DNA of 64,000 nucleotides, taken from Takashimella koratensis (taxonomy: Eukaryota; Basidiomycota; Tremellomycetes; Trichosporonales; Tetragoniomycetaceae). The notes under the pieces were generated by a model. It was not told the DNA's origin, did no database searches, and was given only the letters and a program-made list of their open reading frames with translations. The stretch spans positions 821,763 to 885,762 of the forward strand of contig BCKT01000001.1 of NCBI GenBank assembly GCA_003116875.1, in the 5' to 3' direction. The translations under genes were made by a program, and so were the position numbers. Shown here piece after piece: positions 1 to 12,563 of this stretch; the stretch's first letter is position 1, and each line of letters begins with the position of its first letter.

Positions 1-35
1 GATACAAGTATTATTGCCAAGCTAACACGATACAG

Positions 36-190
36 ACCACCCGGTGCTCGTGCTTGACGATACCCTCGACCTGGCCTGCGTTGAAACACAAGTGTCGACC
101 GGTATCCCCGAGCCCGATGCCCGCGATTGTGAACTGCTCGAGTACACGGGCGACGAAGTGTTTGGGAGAATCGCTGTTACGGAGATCTAG
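36..190 (+). CDS. 3'-terminal exon of an unknown gene (partial)
   Basis: An open frame ends in TAG at 188-190 and encodes about 50 residues ending in GRIAVTEI. The same frame meets a TAA at 23-25, but a CTAAC branch-point-like sequence at 22-26 followed by an acceptor CAG ending at 35 explains this as an intron end. I therefore read it as the last exon of a plus-strand gene whose body lies left of the window. The peptide is acidic and not recognised. It converges with the GPI3 gene that ends at 339. No start codon is expected in this fragment. Confidence 0.5.
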
Positions 191-338
191 AACCTGTATC
201 TATCCGTAAAGGCTTGTCCCTTTTATCTGTCAAGGAGGTGGAGGAACTTTGGTCATCTTGCATGCATGAGAATTTGGACTACAGGGTATGTGGGAGTGCC
301 TGGTATGTGCATTGATATGGTGAATGATACAATATGTG

Positions 339-2047
339 TTAAAAGCGAGGTATTACTTGTCCTTTTGCTCCTTCGTGACTGCCTGCGATCTTCGTTAGCT
401 GTCCGCCTTTGACCTTGAGCGTTATGCAACTGACCTTGACAAAATTATGATGCTCCCAATAGTTCTCAACTACGTCGACGTTTTCTGCTGGCTGCCAGAT
501 TTCAAGGAACCAGAAGAACCAGTGTTGTACAGCGATGATGATACACATAATCGGCCCAAACACGAGTCCCAGCGAGACGAGCCTAGCTAGGCGCTCCCAA
601 GTGTCTCGAGGCGGGTTGACCAGTGCTCGGCGGTACACCTCCACTGTGCGATCGGCGACCGATGCCCAACTGTACATGTCTTTCACGCGCTCGTGGGACG
701 CATGAGGATCGTGAGTGCCCGCTTTGATCGTCCTGATTGCCTGGGACAGAGCCCGAACGACGTCTAGCATCACATGAGCATAGTGCACACTTCGTCGGGT
801 TGACAGCGCCACTCACCATCTTCGTCGGCATGAGCAAACTCAATCATGTCCTCCGGAAGGATCTCGGGCACCCCGCCTACCCGAGTTGAAACAACAAACA
901 GCCCAGCCGACGCCGCCTCAATAATACTGATCCCAAACGCTTCAGTGAGAGAGGTGTTGAGGTAGATCTGGCCCCGTGTGAGGACGTCACGAACGTCAGA
1001 AGGGCGAACGGAGCCGAGGAGCTCAATTCGGTCTTGCAATAGGTGTTTCTCACGCATCTGGAGGAGGTCGACCATCTTCGGACCGTCACCGCCTGCAAAG
1101 GGGGTACAGTCAGCATTCAATCCTCTCCAAGTGTATAGGTCGAGGTGGTGGTTCGAGGCGAAGGGGATGGACTCACCAACTATGAACCGAACTTCTGGGA
1201 ACAGCTTGCAGATTGTAGGAGCGGATGCGACGAGAAGGTCGACTCCTTTTCTGTATACGAGGCGAGAGACCACTACGATGGTGACTGAAGAGGTCAGTGA
1301 GTTCAATGCATGAGACAAGGCAAACTCACTGTGATCTGTAGATGCACGAGATGGGTCGGGTTGGAACTGGGAAGGGATGAGGGCGTTGGGAATGACCGAC
1401 ACAGTCTCCGGCTCCAGCTCTGCCCTAAGCACAGTATTCTCCCGCCTTGCGCATCGTCAGCACACCGATCATCAACACCTGATTGCCTGACTCACCCAGT
1501 GTGAGAAACGCAGATTACAGCATCCACATTCCTTAACGCGCCAGCAAGGAGTTTGTTCGTCAATACGCCCACGGCATCTGCAAACCCAAATAAACTGTGG
1601 TCGGTGAAACACGATCTGACACCAAGCAAGGGCGAGTGAAGGATAGCCTCGTGGGCAAGAGACGAGAGTGCGCCGTGTCCGTGGACGATATCGATTCGCT
1701 CACGTAGCATGATCTGGCGAAAGTAAGGGAGGAAGAGGAAGAAGTTGGGCAAAGTCGCGTGTGAGGCGATGGAGGTGAATGGGAGGTGATAGACTTTGAG
1801 ACCGGGAGCAAGGTGCCTGATCCCAATACGAGGGCCATGGTGGTGACAGATCACAATGACCTGCAAGGTTTAGCATGGAGGTTTGGTGGATTGGATCTGG
1901 ACTCACTCGATGGCCTCGCCGCATGAGCTCGACGCTGAGGCTGTAGATGTGTCCCTCGACGCCGCCGACGGCCGGGTGGAAAAAGTCGGAGACCATGCTG
2001 CGTTCCCGAACAAGGGAAGGGGAAACACAAAGATGAGCCCAATGCAT
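339..2047 (-). CDS. GPI3: GPI-GlcNAc transferase catalytic subunit (PIG-A/Gpi3)
   Basis: Catalytic subunit of the ER enzyme that transfers GlcNAc from UDP-GlcNAc to phosphatidylinositol, the first step of GPI anchor synthesis. Spliced from about five exons (introns near 1861-1906, 1446-1495, 1098-1177 and 764-816), it gives roughly 475-490 residues, the usual PIG-A length. Visible family signatures are [18 protein letters not shown] near the N-terminus, [43 protein letters not shown] and [18 protein letters not shown] with the glycosyltransferase-4 EX7E pattern. A hydrophobic stretch near the C-terminus ([14 protein letters not shown]) matches the single ER membrane anchor. The start is uncertain: the in-frame ATG at 2047 adds 17 unconserved residues, whereas the ATG at 1996 begins exactly at the conserved MVSDFF block and has A at -3 and G at +4. 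It lies tail-to-tail with the partial gene on the left. Confidence 0.93.
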
Positions 2048-2234
2048 GCGAGCAGACTACAAGCGCGAGGAAGGGATGTTGGAGTGGAGTGTCCGGGTAA
2101 TATAGGTATGGTAATGAGGCTGCAGCTGCAGCGATGGTGGGTAGACCCGCGTGGGATGTTGGAATCACGGGAAGAGTGTGGATAGGAGGGAAGGGAAAAA
2201 AAATGCGAGGTGGGAGAATGATGGGAGTGGAAAC

Positions 2235-3546
2235 CTACGCGATGGCAAGGTTTTGAGCACCGCCTGCTGGAGTCGGCACGACGACGGCGTCCGTTCTTGG
2301 GCCCTGAGCAGGAACGGCTGCACCGATCGTAGCCTCTACTTCAACCTCATCGTGGTCTGGAGCGGTCGAGAGCGGCCCACTCGGGAGACTCGTGTATCCG
2401 CCCATGCTGCGACGGACAGCATCTTCCATCGGTGTGCTCGGTGAGGAGCTCGAGGGTGTTTCGGGCTCGGAGAGTTCACGCAATGTACGAAGCATGAGCT
2501 CTCGCGTGTCGTTCATGAGTTTCGGAACGTCCGACGTTGTCAAGCCCGTAGTCGCAATGGGAGGAAGGACTGTAAAGGGGTGAAGTGAGCGATGGCGCAA
2601 GGGAAGAGAAAGGGCCTGGCCGCAAGATCATGCCGAGGTGTAATGTGATTGAAAAGACGTACCTTTGATGCGCAGACTTCCGCGGCGAAAGTATTTGCCC
2701 TTTTTGAACAAGTGCGAGTAGTTTTGAACGACGACAGGGAGGATAGGAAGACCACCTGGCGTATATGAGTATATGGGGAGGTGACAGAGACAGGAATACT
2801 CACCTTCGACGGCGAGGTAGAAAGCTCCTTTCTTGAATGGTAGCAAGTCTGGCTCGTCGCTCAGGTGTCGAGTACCCTCGGGGAAGATCCACAGTGATAT
2901 CTGGGGAAGAGTCAGGAACAGATGAGAGCTGACGATTGCAAGATGATTTTAGCTCACCCGCTTCCGCTTCATCTCTTCTCCAGCCTCTTGCATCGAGGCC
3001 ACTGCCGACTGGTTGTTCTTTCGGTTGATGAAGACCGTCCCGGAGAGCATCACTATTCGAGGATGGTCAGTATAGATGCCACAATCACAAGCTGAGACTA
3101 CAATCACAAGCTGAGACTCACTCCACCATCCAAGTCCTGGCATTAGCTTCAGCTCCTTCTTCGCCATAATAGCGGCATGCTTGGGGAAGATTCGGCCGAG
3201 GTAGAGGATGTCGATTGCGCTTTGGGAATGTTAGATGACAACGCATCATTCCTCAGTATGATCAGATGACTCACCTCTGGTGGTTGCCAAGCATCACTGC
3301 GCTACGTCCCGATCCCATATCATCCAACCTCCACAGATGCTCCTCTCCCTCCACCTCTAGTTTCCACCCGATCAAGGGCCCCGCAATGTACCAAAACGTT
3401 CTGGCGACATAGTAGTTGGTGTTGAGTCGCTGTCCGATGAGATTGGTGATGATGCCAATGAGGATGGCCCAGAAGGAGACGGTGATGAGAAGAACAAAGT
3501 ACAGCGCGATACGCAGATGGTAGAAGAGCTTTTCGAGGCCGGCCAT
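2235..3546 (-). CDS. SLC1: 1-acyl-sn-glycerol-3-phosphate acyltransferase (SLC1/PlsC type)
   Basis: Acylates lysophosphatidic acid to phosphatidic acid in the ER/lipid droplet membrane. The N-terminus (MAGLEKLFYHLRIALYFVL) carries two hydrophobic segments. The PlsC motif I NHxxxxD (NHQSAID) is split by an intron beginning after CAGAG near 3275, and motif III FPEGTR appears after the exon with the KRKRVS segment. GLPILPVVVQNY is the conserved block IV. The C-terminus from about residue 255 is low-complexity, Ser/Pro-rich and acidic, and not typical of the core enzyme. Several short introns are present, and the total is about 310 residues. The ATG at 3546 is the first in frame with the membrane segment. 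It is divergent from the V-ATPase gene across a roughly 500-bp shared promoter. Confidence 0.93.
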
Positions 3547-4040
3547 GATTGCGATGTGATGGCCGGGGCGGTGACGAAAGGCTGGGGGATGAGACCGATA
3601 GGCAGGCGTTTCGAAGGCACACCAGTGGAAACAAGGTGGAGAAGGGAAGAGGCTGCTGCTTGCCTTGCGCGATGCGCTGGGTTGCGTTGCGTTGCCTCGC
3701 CCTGGGATGCTAAGGATGAGGTAGAGAGAAGAGGGAGGAGGGAGGAGGGAGGTTGGGAGCGGAAACGTGAAAACATGGAGAGACCGGACCGGAGAAAGGA
3801 GCGGGCAGGGGCATGGGCGAGGCGTGGAGACGGGGGGCAAAAGTGCCACACTCGACATCGCCGCTGCGTACGCTGGGCCGTCGACCCTGACACCGTAGAG
3901 ACCATCGCATACCGCACCATCACCATCTCACCACGACCACGACCGTCCTCAAGGCATCCATCGGTAGCGAGCAGCACCCTCACCCTACCCCCTTCGTCCT
4001 GATCACATCCCTCGTAGCCTCCGCGAGAAGATCAGTCAAG
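3547..4040. other. Divergent intergenic region SLC1 / VPH1
   Basis: About 490 bp between two divergently transcribed genes. One side is rich in purine (GGGAGGAGGGAGG-type runs near 3725-3755) and the VPH1 side is rich in CACCAC and CCACGACC. I see no gene and no clear TATA box. Confidence 0.6.
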
Positions 4041-7037
4041 ATGGCAGCGAACGCCTACCCCTCCCTCTTCCGTAAGTCGACCAAACGTTTCATTCCGCCG
4101 GGGATAGAACATTCCCTCCTCGATGGTTAGACGTGTCATCGAAAGAGACATCCCACTGACTTCACTTAGGATCGGAGGAGATGTCGCTCGTCCAGCTCTA
4201 CATTCCTTCAGAGGTGGCCCACGACACTATCTCCGAGCTTGCCGAGATGGGCAACTTTCAGTTCAAAGACGTCAGTTGTGTCTCAAGCCTCCCGATCTCA
4301 ACCCCACTCTCAACTTCACAAACTGACTCTCTCTGCCACAGTTGAACCCCACTGTGACTGCTTTCCAGCGCCCATTCACCCCTCGTCTCCGTCGACTCGC
4401 CGAGATGTCTCGTCGCGTCCGCCTGTTCCAGTCCCAGATTGGCGCTCTCGAACCTCCCCTTGGCGTTTCCCCTCTCTCGGCCATCCCTCCCTTCCCGACC
4501 GTTGGTCCCCGCGCGCAAAACGCCTACGACGAGCTTGATGACAAGCTCAAGGAGCACGAGCGCCGTCTCGCCGAGATGAACCGCAGCTGGGAAGAGTTGG
4601 GCAAGCGCAAGAGCGAGCTTGAGGAGAAGAAGTGGGTTCTCCGTGAGACTGCCGGTTTCTTCAACGAGGCCGAGCACCGTCATACCGAGATCCGCACTTC
4701 GTTCGACGACGGAGACGGAACGGCGCCGCTGCTTGAGCACGCTGCAGAGTACGGCAATCTTCCGGGAGAGACGGGATTGTCTGGCTTCGACCTCGAGTTT
4801 GTTGCGGGAACGATCGACCGCACGAGGATGCCGACCTTTGAGCGTATCCTTTGGCGTGTGCTCAGGGGTAACCTCTACATGAACTACTCTGGTGAGTAGG
4901 CAGTTATGATGGGTTGCTTGATCAAGACTGACCCATGCAGAAATCGAGGAGGCCTTTGTCGACCCGACCAGCGGCAAGGTGACTCACAAGGATGTGTTCA
5001 TCATCTTCGCTCACGGTGCCGAGCTACTCACCAAGATCCGCAAGGTCGCCGAGTCGATGGGCGGTACCCTGTACACCATCGACTCTTCTGCGGACAAGCG
5101 TTCTGACGCTTTACGCGAGGTCACTGCCCGCCTCGAGGACGTTGATGTCGTTCTCTACAACACTGGCCAGACCCGCCGTGTCGAGCTAAGCAAGATTGCC
5201 GAGGGTCTCGAGTCATGGAAAGACGCTGTCCGCCGCGAGGAGGAGATTTACAAGACTCTCAACCTGCTCAGCTACGACCAGGGTCGTAAGACTCTTGTTG
5301 CCGAGGGTTGGTGCCCGACTCGCGACATTACGGGGATCCAGCTCGCTCTCCGCCGCGCAACTGACACCGCCGGCACTTCGGTCCCGCCCATCTTGTCTGA
5401 GCTCCGGACGCACCAAACCCCACCCACTTTCCACAGAACCGACAAGTTCACTGAGGGATTCCAGATCATTATCGACTCGTACGGTATCGCCACGTACCAG
5501 GAGGTCAACCCCGGACTGTTCACCGTCATCACCTTCCCCTTCCTCTTCGCTGTCATGTTCGGTGACATCGGCCACGGTATTATTGCGTTCTTGTCTGCCA
5601 TCGCCATGATTGCGTTTGAGAAGAAGCTCGCCAAGGCTGGTTTGGGTGAAATGTTTGAGACCTTCTTTTAGTGAGTGTTGTCACGTCGTCGACTCGGTGC
5701 AAAACTGACAACCCGCAGCGGTCGGTACATTATCCTGCTCATGGGTTCGTTTTCCATCTTCACTGGCTTCATGTACAACGACATCTTCTCCAAGTCGTTG
5801 TCCATCTGGACGTCTGGCTGGGAGTGGCCGGCGAACGCCACGGGCCTGGTCCAGGCAGATCCGACTGGCCACGTCTATCCGTTTGGTCTTGATCCGACTT
5901 GGAACGGCTCTGACAACGCGCTCATCTTCACCAACTCTTACAAGATGAAGATGTCCATTATTCTCGGTGTCATCCACGTGAGTCTTGTCCTTGCATCACT
6001 ACTAATCTCCACAGATGTCGTTCGCCATCTTCCTGCAGCTGCCCAACCACTTGCACTTCAAGAAGCCCCTCAACATCTACTCCGAGTTTATCCCGCAGAT
6101 TCTCTTCATGTGGAGCATTTTCGGCTATTTGATCATCTGTATCATCTACAAGTGGAGCGTCGACTGGTCGCAGTCGCCGACGTCGCCGCCGGGCTTGCTC
6201 AACATGCTTATTTACATGTTCCTCTCGCCCGGCACCATCGACCCCGCCAGCCAGCTCTACCCAGGCCAGGGCTTTGTCCAAGTCACATTGCTTCTGATCG
6301 CCCTTGTCTGTGTCCCATGGATGCTTGTTCTCAAGCCCTACATGCTTTACAAGGAGCACCAGAAGATCGTCGGCCAGGGATACCAGGGCATTGGTGGAAA
6401 CGAGAACGGCCACCGCCTCTCTGGTGAGAGCCCGGAGGACGACGAGGAAGGTGCGGGTCAGCCTGTTGCGGCCGACGGGGAGGATGAACACGTGAGTACT
6501 CAAGGATGGTTCTAGAAGCTGACGTCTACAGCCTTTCGAAATGAGCGATATCATTGTGCACCAAGTGATTCACACCATCGAGTTCTGTCTCGGCTGTATC
6601 TCCAACACGTGAGTTTTTTTGCAGAGAATTCGAGCTGACAATGCAGTGCCTCGTATCTCCGTCTTTGGGCTCTGTCCCTCGCCCACGCGCAGCTGTCCGA
6701 AGTGCTGTACAAGATGACGCTCGAGAACGCCTTTTTGTTCGAGGGGAACATTGTAGGCGGGACCGTCTTCCTGTTCTGCATGTTCGCCATGTGGTTCGCC
6801 TGCACCATCGGTATCCTCTGTCTCATGGAGGGTCTGTCCGCGTTCCTTCACGCTCTCCGTCTCCACTGGGTCGAAGCGAACAGCAAGCACTACATGGCGG
6901 GTGGATACGTGAGTCTCCTGTTTCGCCCAGGTCCCAGGAGTACCTTCTAGTCCGACCATCAGCTGACACACATGCCTCTACAGCCCTTCTCGCCCCTCAG
7001 CTTTGCTGCCATCGCCGCGGCCGAGGAAGACCAGTAG
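4041..7037 (+). CDS. VPH1: Vacuolar proton ATPase a subunit (Vph1/Stv1 family)
   Basis: Membrane subunit of the V0 sector that forms the proton half-channels of the vacuolar/endosomal H+-ATPase. I can join nine exons (4041-4071, 4170-4270, 4342-4891, 4941-5670, 5719-5977, 6015-6491, 6532-6608, 6647-6908, 6984-7037) into an 846-residue protein, close to yeast Vph1. The N-terminal cytosolic half starts with [13 protein letters not shown] and [15 protein letters not shown]. The C-terminal half holds the family signatures [21 protein letters not shown] and the helix [22 protein letters not shown] with its essential arginine. All junctions have GT-AG borders and keep frame. The ATG at 4041 is preceded by GTCAAG and is the only start consistent with exon 1. 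A single a-subunit gene is usual in basidiomycetes, so the VPH1 symbol stands for the family. Confidence 0.97.
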
Positions 7038-7610
7038 ACACCCTCCGCCTCAGGTGCTGGAACAGGCACCACAAATGCCCAAACAGAAACTAGTGCGAAA
7101 TTAGCAGAAACAAAGCTTTCCTCGTGTGGCCATCTTTTGCTTAGGCGATATGCATCACGAAGAAAAAGGTAGAAGAAAACTAGCGCGTAGGAAGGCGAGA
7201 ACCAAGGCGCCAGCTGCGAATGAATCTGACGAGGAATGGTGGCGATTGTGGTTTGGACTGACTGAACAGACAGCGTAAGAGTATGGGTAGGTATGGGGTG
7301 AGCTGCAGGCACAAGTGGCGTTTTAGCAGGTGGCGGACGGTTTCACAACGTGTAACGAAAAACCAAGACCTCCAGCATAGTGAGGTTGTTTTTGGATTTC
7401 TCTGCACCTCTCGGTTGAACTCTCTTTTGGTCGACGACATCCCAACATCTTGATACGCTTCTAGCTATCACTCATTTGTTCATCGCCATTGTTCTCACTT
7501 TCTCATCTCTTCCCGTAGCCCATCGACAACGACGAGGAAAACGCTGACCTCCACCTAATTCTCCCACATACTACTCCTCCGAGGGAACGCTAAACTCCTA
7601 CGGGGACACA
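7038..7610. other. Intergenic region between VPH1 and the RhoGAP gene
   Basis: 573 bp holding the VPH1 3' UTR and the promoter of the next gene. The last 150 bp are pyrimidine-rich, as expected upstream of a fungal start codon. No other feature seen. Confidence 0.5.
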
Positions 7611-10600
7611 ATGAGCGTTAGTAGGATCCCTCGCCCCGGTGGGCCACTCTCTCCTACCCCTTCGCCGTTGCCTGTACCTAGCGGTGGACCAGGATCGAAC
7701 GAACTGATCTCGCCGTGCGGGACAAGCACGATCGCTTTCACCTCTCGTCATCTCCCGCCCACCGCATCGGCCGGCCGAGGTAGCGCAAGTACCCCTAGCG
7801 GGCCGATGCGCGGTGTTCCGGGTCCAGCGTCGACGGGGACCCGGCTACCATCGTTGACTGTCAGACCTGGTGAAGGCGGGTCAATTCGATCTATCTCGCC
7901 TGTCACTCCGCCATCTCTTCCTACCCGCCTACCAAGTCCTCACGGGAATCCCTATGCTTCTGGCGCCCTTCCTCAGCAGTCACAAGTTCCTGCACAATCT
8001 CAACGCCGACCACGAGCGCCAACGGATGCAAACTCCTCGCCGAACCGACCAATCGTCCGAATGGGGCCAGACTCCTCCGCCTCGTCCTCCGCCTCACCGA
8101 CACAGAGAATGGTGAGCGGCGGGTGGTCTGGGCCGGCTACGACGCCGTACAACCAAAACACTCAGCCCAGGTCGTGTCTCCGACCCCCGTCGACGGTGAA
8201 CCCTTCGACCGGGCGGAATGGGGATGAGAGGTCGAGTCCGCAAAACCTCTTGAAGCCGATTTCCACGGAACCGGTTGGCAGGCGAGCGCGCGCCATGTCG
8301 TCTGCAGTCGATACTAGACCCCCTGGGAGCCATACGAGGCTGGACCAAGCACTGGGGTCGCAACCACCTTGGAGTGGCAGTGGTGGTGAAACACGGTCAG
8401 GCGAGCCACTTACTCGCGATCGGTCCAATACTGTCTCTGCGTCTACCGCTCCGCGGCGGTCTTCCGACATGCGACCCGACTTTGACCTCTCCTCACGCCT
8501 AAGCGTGGTCTCCCTTGCTCCGCCATATATCCGAATCCGACTGAGGTTGCTACACCAGCTCGGCTCTGTGCTGGGACTTGACGAGCCGGCAGTGGGCCGA
8601 ATCATCGACGTTCCTGCGCTCCTGGCTCGTGTGGACGCAGCATACGAGCGCGCGCACGCTAGGGGGCTTGTGGCGGGTATGGGTGTGGAAGGCGGTGGTG
8701 CACAGGCACAGGGTGGAGGAAGGCCAGTGTCGATGGGGATGACAGCGAGCTCGAGTGTCGCGGCGTCGGGCGTACCGATTCCTCGAGTCACGGGCGCAGG
8801 ATCGGGTTCAGGACACGCCACGGCAGAAGCAATGCGCACGAGTCGGAGCGGAGGGGTGTTGAATATGATCAAGAGGCTGGGAAGGAAACCCAGTGCCGAT
8901 GCTCTCGGTTCGCTGTCGTCGTCTTCCTTTGCGCCCGATTTACGAGATGGTGAGTGATGGGCGGTGATAAACACGCGTAGCCTCAACTTCTTGTATGTGA
9001 GATTCTGGCTAATGTCCGAAATCTCCAGGTGCAGTCTTTGGTGTTTCTCTGAACGACGCGCCTGCGGGGAGCTGGTGTACCAGTCTGATCGGGGGGCAGC
9101 GACATGAGCTCCCTTTGGTGGTCTTCACTGTGGTCGAGGAGATCTACCGACGAGGTGAGTGTCGATAACACCTTCCCCTTTACCTTCTCTGCTGACCTTT
9201 CCCAGGAATGTCGCAACCGGGGATCTTTCGCTTGGCAGGGGACGGCGCCCGGATCGGCCACCTTATCAAAGCCTTCAACATGCCACCTATGTACGGCGAT
9301 AGCCTAGCGATATCCCAAGAGCCCATCCATAACCTCGCTGGTTTGGTGAAGCGGTACGTGCGCGACCTTCCAGAACCCTTACTCGATGACGCGCTGTTCC
9401 CTGCGCTCGTCGCGTTCTGTGCAGAGCCAGATTCCGCAACTTCGTCCCCTACGCTGTCGCTTGCTTCGTCGCCTACCCCCAGCCCGGATCCGGCGGGGCT
9501 TAATGGGTCGCCGAACAACAGTGTACAGGGCCAGCAAGGAGGACAACCTCGACACAATACCACGCCTGAGGCAAGGGTGGCAGCGGCGCAGATCATGCTC
9601 AAGCTTCTCCCTCCCCTTCACTTCTCTCTCGTCATCTACCTCCTCGCCTTCCTCGGCCAGCTCCCATTGTTCCCTGATAATCGTCTCAACGTTGATTCGA
9701 TCTCCATTATCTTCGGTCCGGCGCTATGTGCTGCGAGGGGGCGAGGAGTCGCTGGTCTCGGCTCGAGTGGAGGTCCGGCGAAGCCATCTCATGGTGCCGG
9801 AAGCGCAGCCGGAGGTGTGGACACAGGAGGCACACGCACAGCTTCTCCGGACTCGGAGAGCGTCAGCGATCTCGTAAATCAGAGCCAGAGCTGCTTGGCG
9901 TGGCTATTGCGTAACTGGGGATCTATTAGCCAGAAAGTCCTCGATCCGCCCGAGCCTGAACCTAGTACCACTGGCGCAAACCTCTTACCTCCTCTCTCCC
10001 ACTTCCCCAGCGACGCTCTGGGGTTGGGAAGTGCCGATGACACCTCCCGGCTTTTGAGTCCGATCGACCTCAAAGAAATGACGAGCGAGCCTCACGAGGG
10101 ACCGGTGATCAACAAACGCCACTCGATGCCTTCCTTCCTCAGTGGTGCGGGGTCGGGCAAACGCTCGACCGGAGGTGGGTCTCGAGATCCCGAACGGTCC
10201 AGGTCAGGAGATAGTGTGGGGTCCGGGCGCACCGTATTGTCTGATTCGGCAGAGGTGGGGTCGACGATGGAGAGGTCGGGGACAGGGCAGTCGGTTGTGA
10301 GCGGGAATGACGCCGGGGAGAAAGAAGAGGGGAAGGGGAGCAGGCAGCCGAAGAGAAGCGCGAGCTTTACTTCGTTGTCAGGTTTGGTGAAGAAGGGTGG
10401 GGAGATCATCTCTCGCATGGACCGACGAAGCTCAAACCTGTCTCGTGAGTGGTGGAACAAGTGCAATGACGAAACAAGTGATACAACAGCATCGTGTTAC
10501 TGACTTGTGATCCCACAGCCTCACGATCTTTCTCCAATGACAAGAAAGAGAGAGACCGCCTCAAAGCCTCAACACCTTCACCGACCTCGACGGATTCGCT

Positions 10601-11192
10601 GTTCCCTCCCACCCCAGACGACCCGATCCCTGGTCCCCCTCCCGTCAATCCGCAGATCACCAATGTCCTCGGATCCTTGCACGACCTGCTGGTGTCGAAA
10701 GACAAGCAGATTGAGCGCGATGCTAAAGAGCTTGCTGTGTTACGCCACACCCTGCTGGAGATGGACGAGCGGCTCCGAGCTGCCACTGCCGTCTCAACCA
10801 CCGCTTCGTCTGCGAGTGGGAGCGACGGTCGTGCGTCTTCCCCTCCTCCTCGGATCACAATAACTAGTACCCCCTCGAGCGCGACCCTGGACTCCAAGGA
10901 CAAGGAAAGAGACAAGGAACGTGACCGCCAAGCTGTCGAGCTACGTAAAGAGCTGTCGTCTGCCCTCACTGCGCTGGAGGATGTCAAGGAAAAGCTGAGC
11001 CAGCGGGACACTCGGATCGCCGAGCTCGAAGGCGCTCTGGCGAGGGTAGAGAGCGAAAGGTCGTTGGAAGTAGGCAAGTTGCAGGTCGCGCTGGCGCTGG
11101 AGCAGGCCAAAGTGATGGGGTTGACGGAGGAGAGGGATCTCGCGAAAGAAAGGCTAGATAAGGTCAAGTCGACGTTGTTCTCGGTAGCGTAG
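7611..11192 (+). CDS. RhoGAP-domain protein with C-terminal coiled coil
   Basis: Predicted Rho/Cdc42 GTPase-activating protein. Four exons (7611-8949, 9029-9154, 9206-10444, 10519-11192) join in frame to 1,125 residues. Residues 1 to about 440 are disordered and rich in Ser, Pro and Thr. The RhoGAP domain starts at VFGVSLNDAP (about residue 450) and contains the arginine-finger region GIFRLAGDGARI, then NLAGLVKRYVRDLPEPLL and LPLFPDNRLNVDSISIIFGPAL. The stretch between PEPLL and the second half carries a long Ser/Pro insertion. The C-terminal 150 residues are a highly charged coiled coil (KDKERDKERDRQAVELRKEL). I see no SH3, BAR, PH or LIM domain, so assignment to a named fungal GAP is not justified. 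Polarity or wall signalling is inference from the family. Confidence 0.88.
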
Positions 11193-11528
11193 AGAGTGAG
11201 TTTGAGATCCCTTGGTTTACAGTTGGTCGGTTCTCTTTGATAGTCTAATGACTTATGGACACTGCATCGTTTCGCTTGAGTCTGAGTTATGAATGCGTAC
11301 CTCAGTGGAAAGGGTCACTCTGTTTACGTAGACTGAAAGGATTCAGACTGGTGTACGGCTCATGTGAAGAGCACATGGGGTTGTCTCAAAGGATACACTC
11401 CTTTCATGACACAGGCCTTGCTGATCTACCTGATACACAAAAGACCCTGTCCACATGTCCCACCCTCTTTCACTCATTGCTGGGCCGGGTCTGTATCACC
11501 TCATGACCTTGGCTCAACACCTGTTACC
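11193..11528. other. Intergenic region downstream of the RhoGAP gene
   Basis: 336 bp between two same-strand genes. A GTGAGT-like sequence directly follows the RhoGAP stop, but no convincing further exon. The frame of the next gene is open back to 11364 without an ATG before 11529, so this stretch is read as 3' UTR plus promoter. Confidence 0.4.
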
Positions 11529-12563
11529 ATGCCGTCGACTTCTGAACCCGCTACTCCCGCGACTCCAGCCGCCCCGGCGACTCCAGATACCCCTGCAACC
11601 CCTGCGACTCCAACAACTCCAGAGTCTCGTGACTCTCGTTCGTCAAGGAAACGACGGTCCACCTCTTCGAACGACTCCAGAAGTCGCACGAGCAGCAGTA
11701 CTGGCGCGGAGAGCGGTAGTGAATCTGAACGCAGCCGTTCTCGTCGACCCTCGTCTCGCCGTCATTCATCGAGCACTGCCGAGTCGTCCACTGACCCCTC
11801 ATCTGGAGATGACACGTCGGACAATGAGGCCTCAGGCAACGAGTCATCAGACAACGCCCGACGTCGGTCGTCTCGAAATCACCGCTCGAATCGTTCAAGG
11901 AGGCCCGAGACGCCTGGGGATCCACCGAGCTCAGGGACGGACCCAGCGACGCCGGACCCAGCAACTCCAGCGGCGAGTGATACCGACACCCCTGTGACGA
12001 CACCCGGAACAGCTTCGACGTTTGGAGGACACGGCGGCGGTAGCGGAGGAGGGAGCGGGGAAGGCAGGCCGAGGGAGAGTGATCGACCAAGGTCGTCTGA
12101 CAGGGACCGACAGAGATCAGGAGGGTTTGAACGGAGACGCGAAGAGCCTAGACGTGGGGATGGGCATCGATCAGAGCGCTCTGAGCGACCTGAGCGATCT
12201 GAGAGGCAGAAGACTGAGGTTTCCGGTACAAATGACGAACCTGAACGGGAAAGGAGCAGTCGGAGCAGTAGATCGCGGGAAGAGAAACCGACCCCTGCAC
12301 CCGTACGGGAGCCCTCGTCACAGCCGCGAAGCGAGAGGTCTGATCGAGAACGGTCGTCACGGTCTCATCGCTCTGAGAGGAGGGAGGAGCAACAGGGCTC
12401 TCAGCGACCCGAGCGATCAGAGAGGAAGACTGAACGACCTACCGAGACGAAGCCGGACCCGCCGCAAAATACCGAACCTCATAAACCAAACGACGCTCTA
12501 CCGCCGGTGGAAAGTAAGAAGAAGATCAATTTGTCTGATTATTTGGATTGGATATGCTGCTGA
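11529..12563 (+). CDS. Intrinsically disordered TP-repeat and Arg/Ser/Glu-rich protein
   Basis: A single-exon frame of 344 residues from the first ATG in a plausible context (TTACCATGC). Three low-complexity zones are visible. A Thr-Pro/Ala repeat (PATPATPAAPATPDTP style) covers residues 5-35. A Ser/Arg/Asp-rich section with SRRPSSRRHSS follows. From about 185 to 310 there is a run of Arg-Ser-Glu-Arg units of the type SERSERPERSERQ. The last residues KKKINLSDYLDW look like a short folded or binding tail. No domain is recognised. RS-like composition recalls splicing-associated proteins, but the ER-rich units differ from canonical RS dipeptides, so function is unknown. The gene ends 209 bp from the convergent acid phosphatase gene. 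Confidence 0.6.
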   Translation: MPSTSEPATPATPAAPATPDTPATPATPTTPESRDSRSSRKRRSTSSNDSRSRTSSSTGAESGSESERSRSRRPSSRRHSSSTAESSTDPSSGDDTSDNEASGNESSDNARRRSSRNHRSNRSRRPETPGDPPSSGTDPATPDPATPAASDTDTPVTTPGTASTFGGHGGGSGGGSGEGRPRESDRPRSSDRDRQRSGGFERRREEPRRGDGHRSERSERPERSERQKTEVSGTNDEPERERSSRSSRSREEKPTPAPVREPSSQPRSERSDRERSSRSHRSERREEQQGSQRPERSERKTERPTETKPDPPQNTEPHKPNDALPPVESKKKINLSDYLDWICC

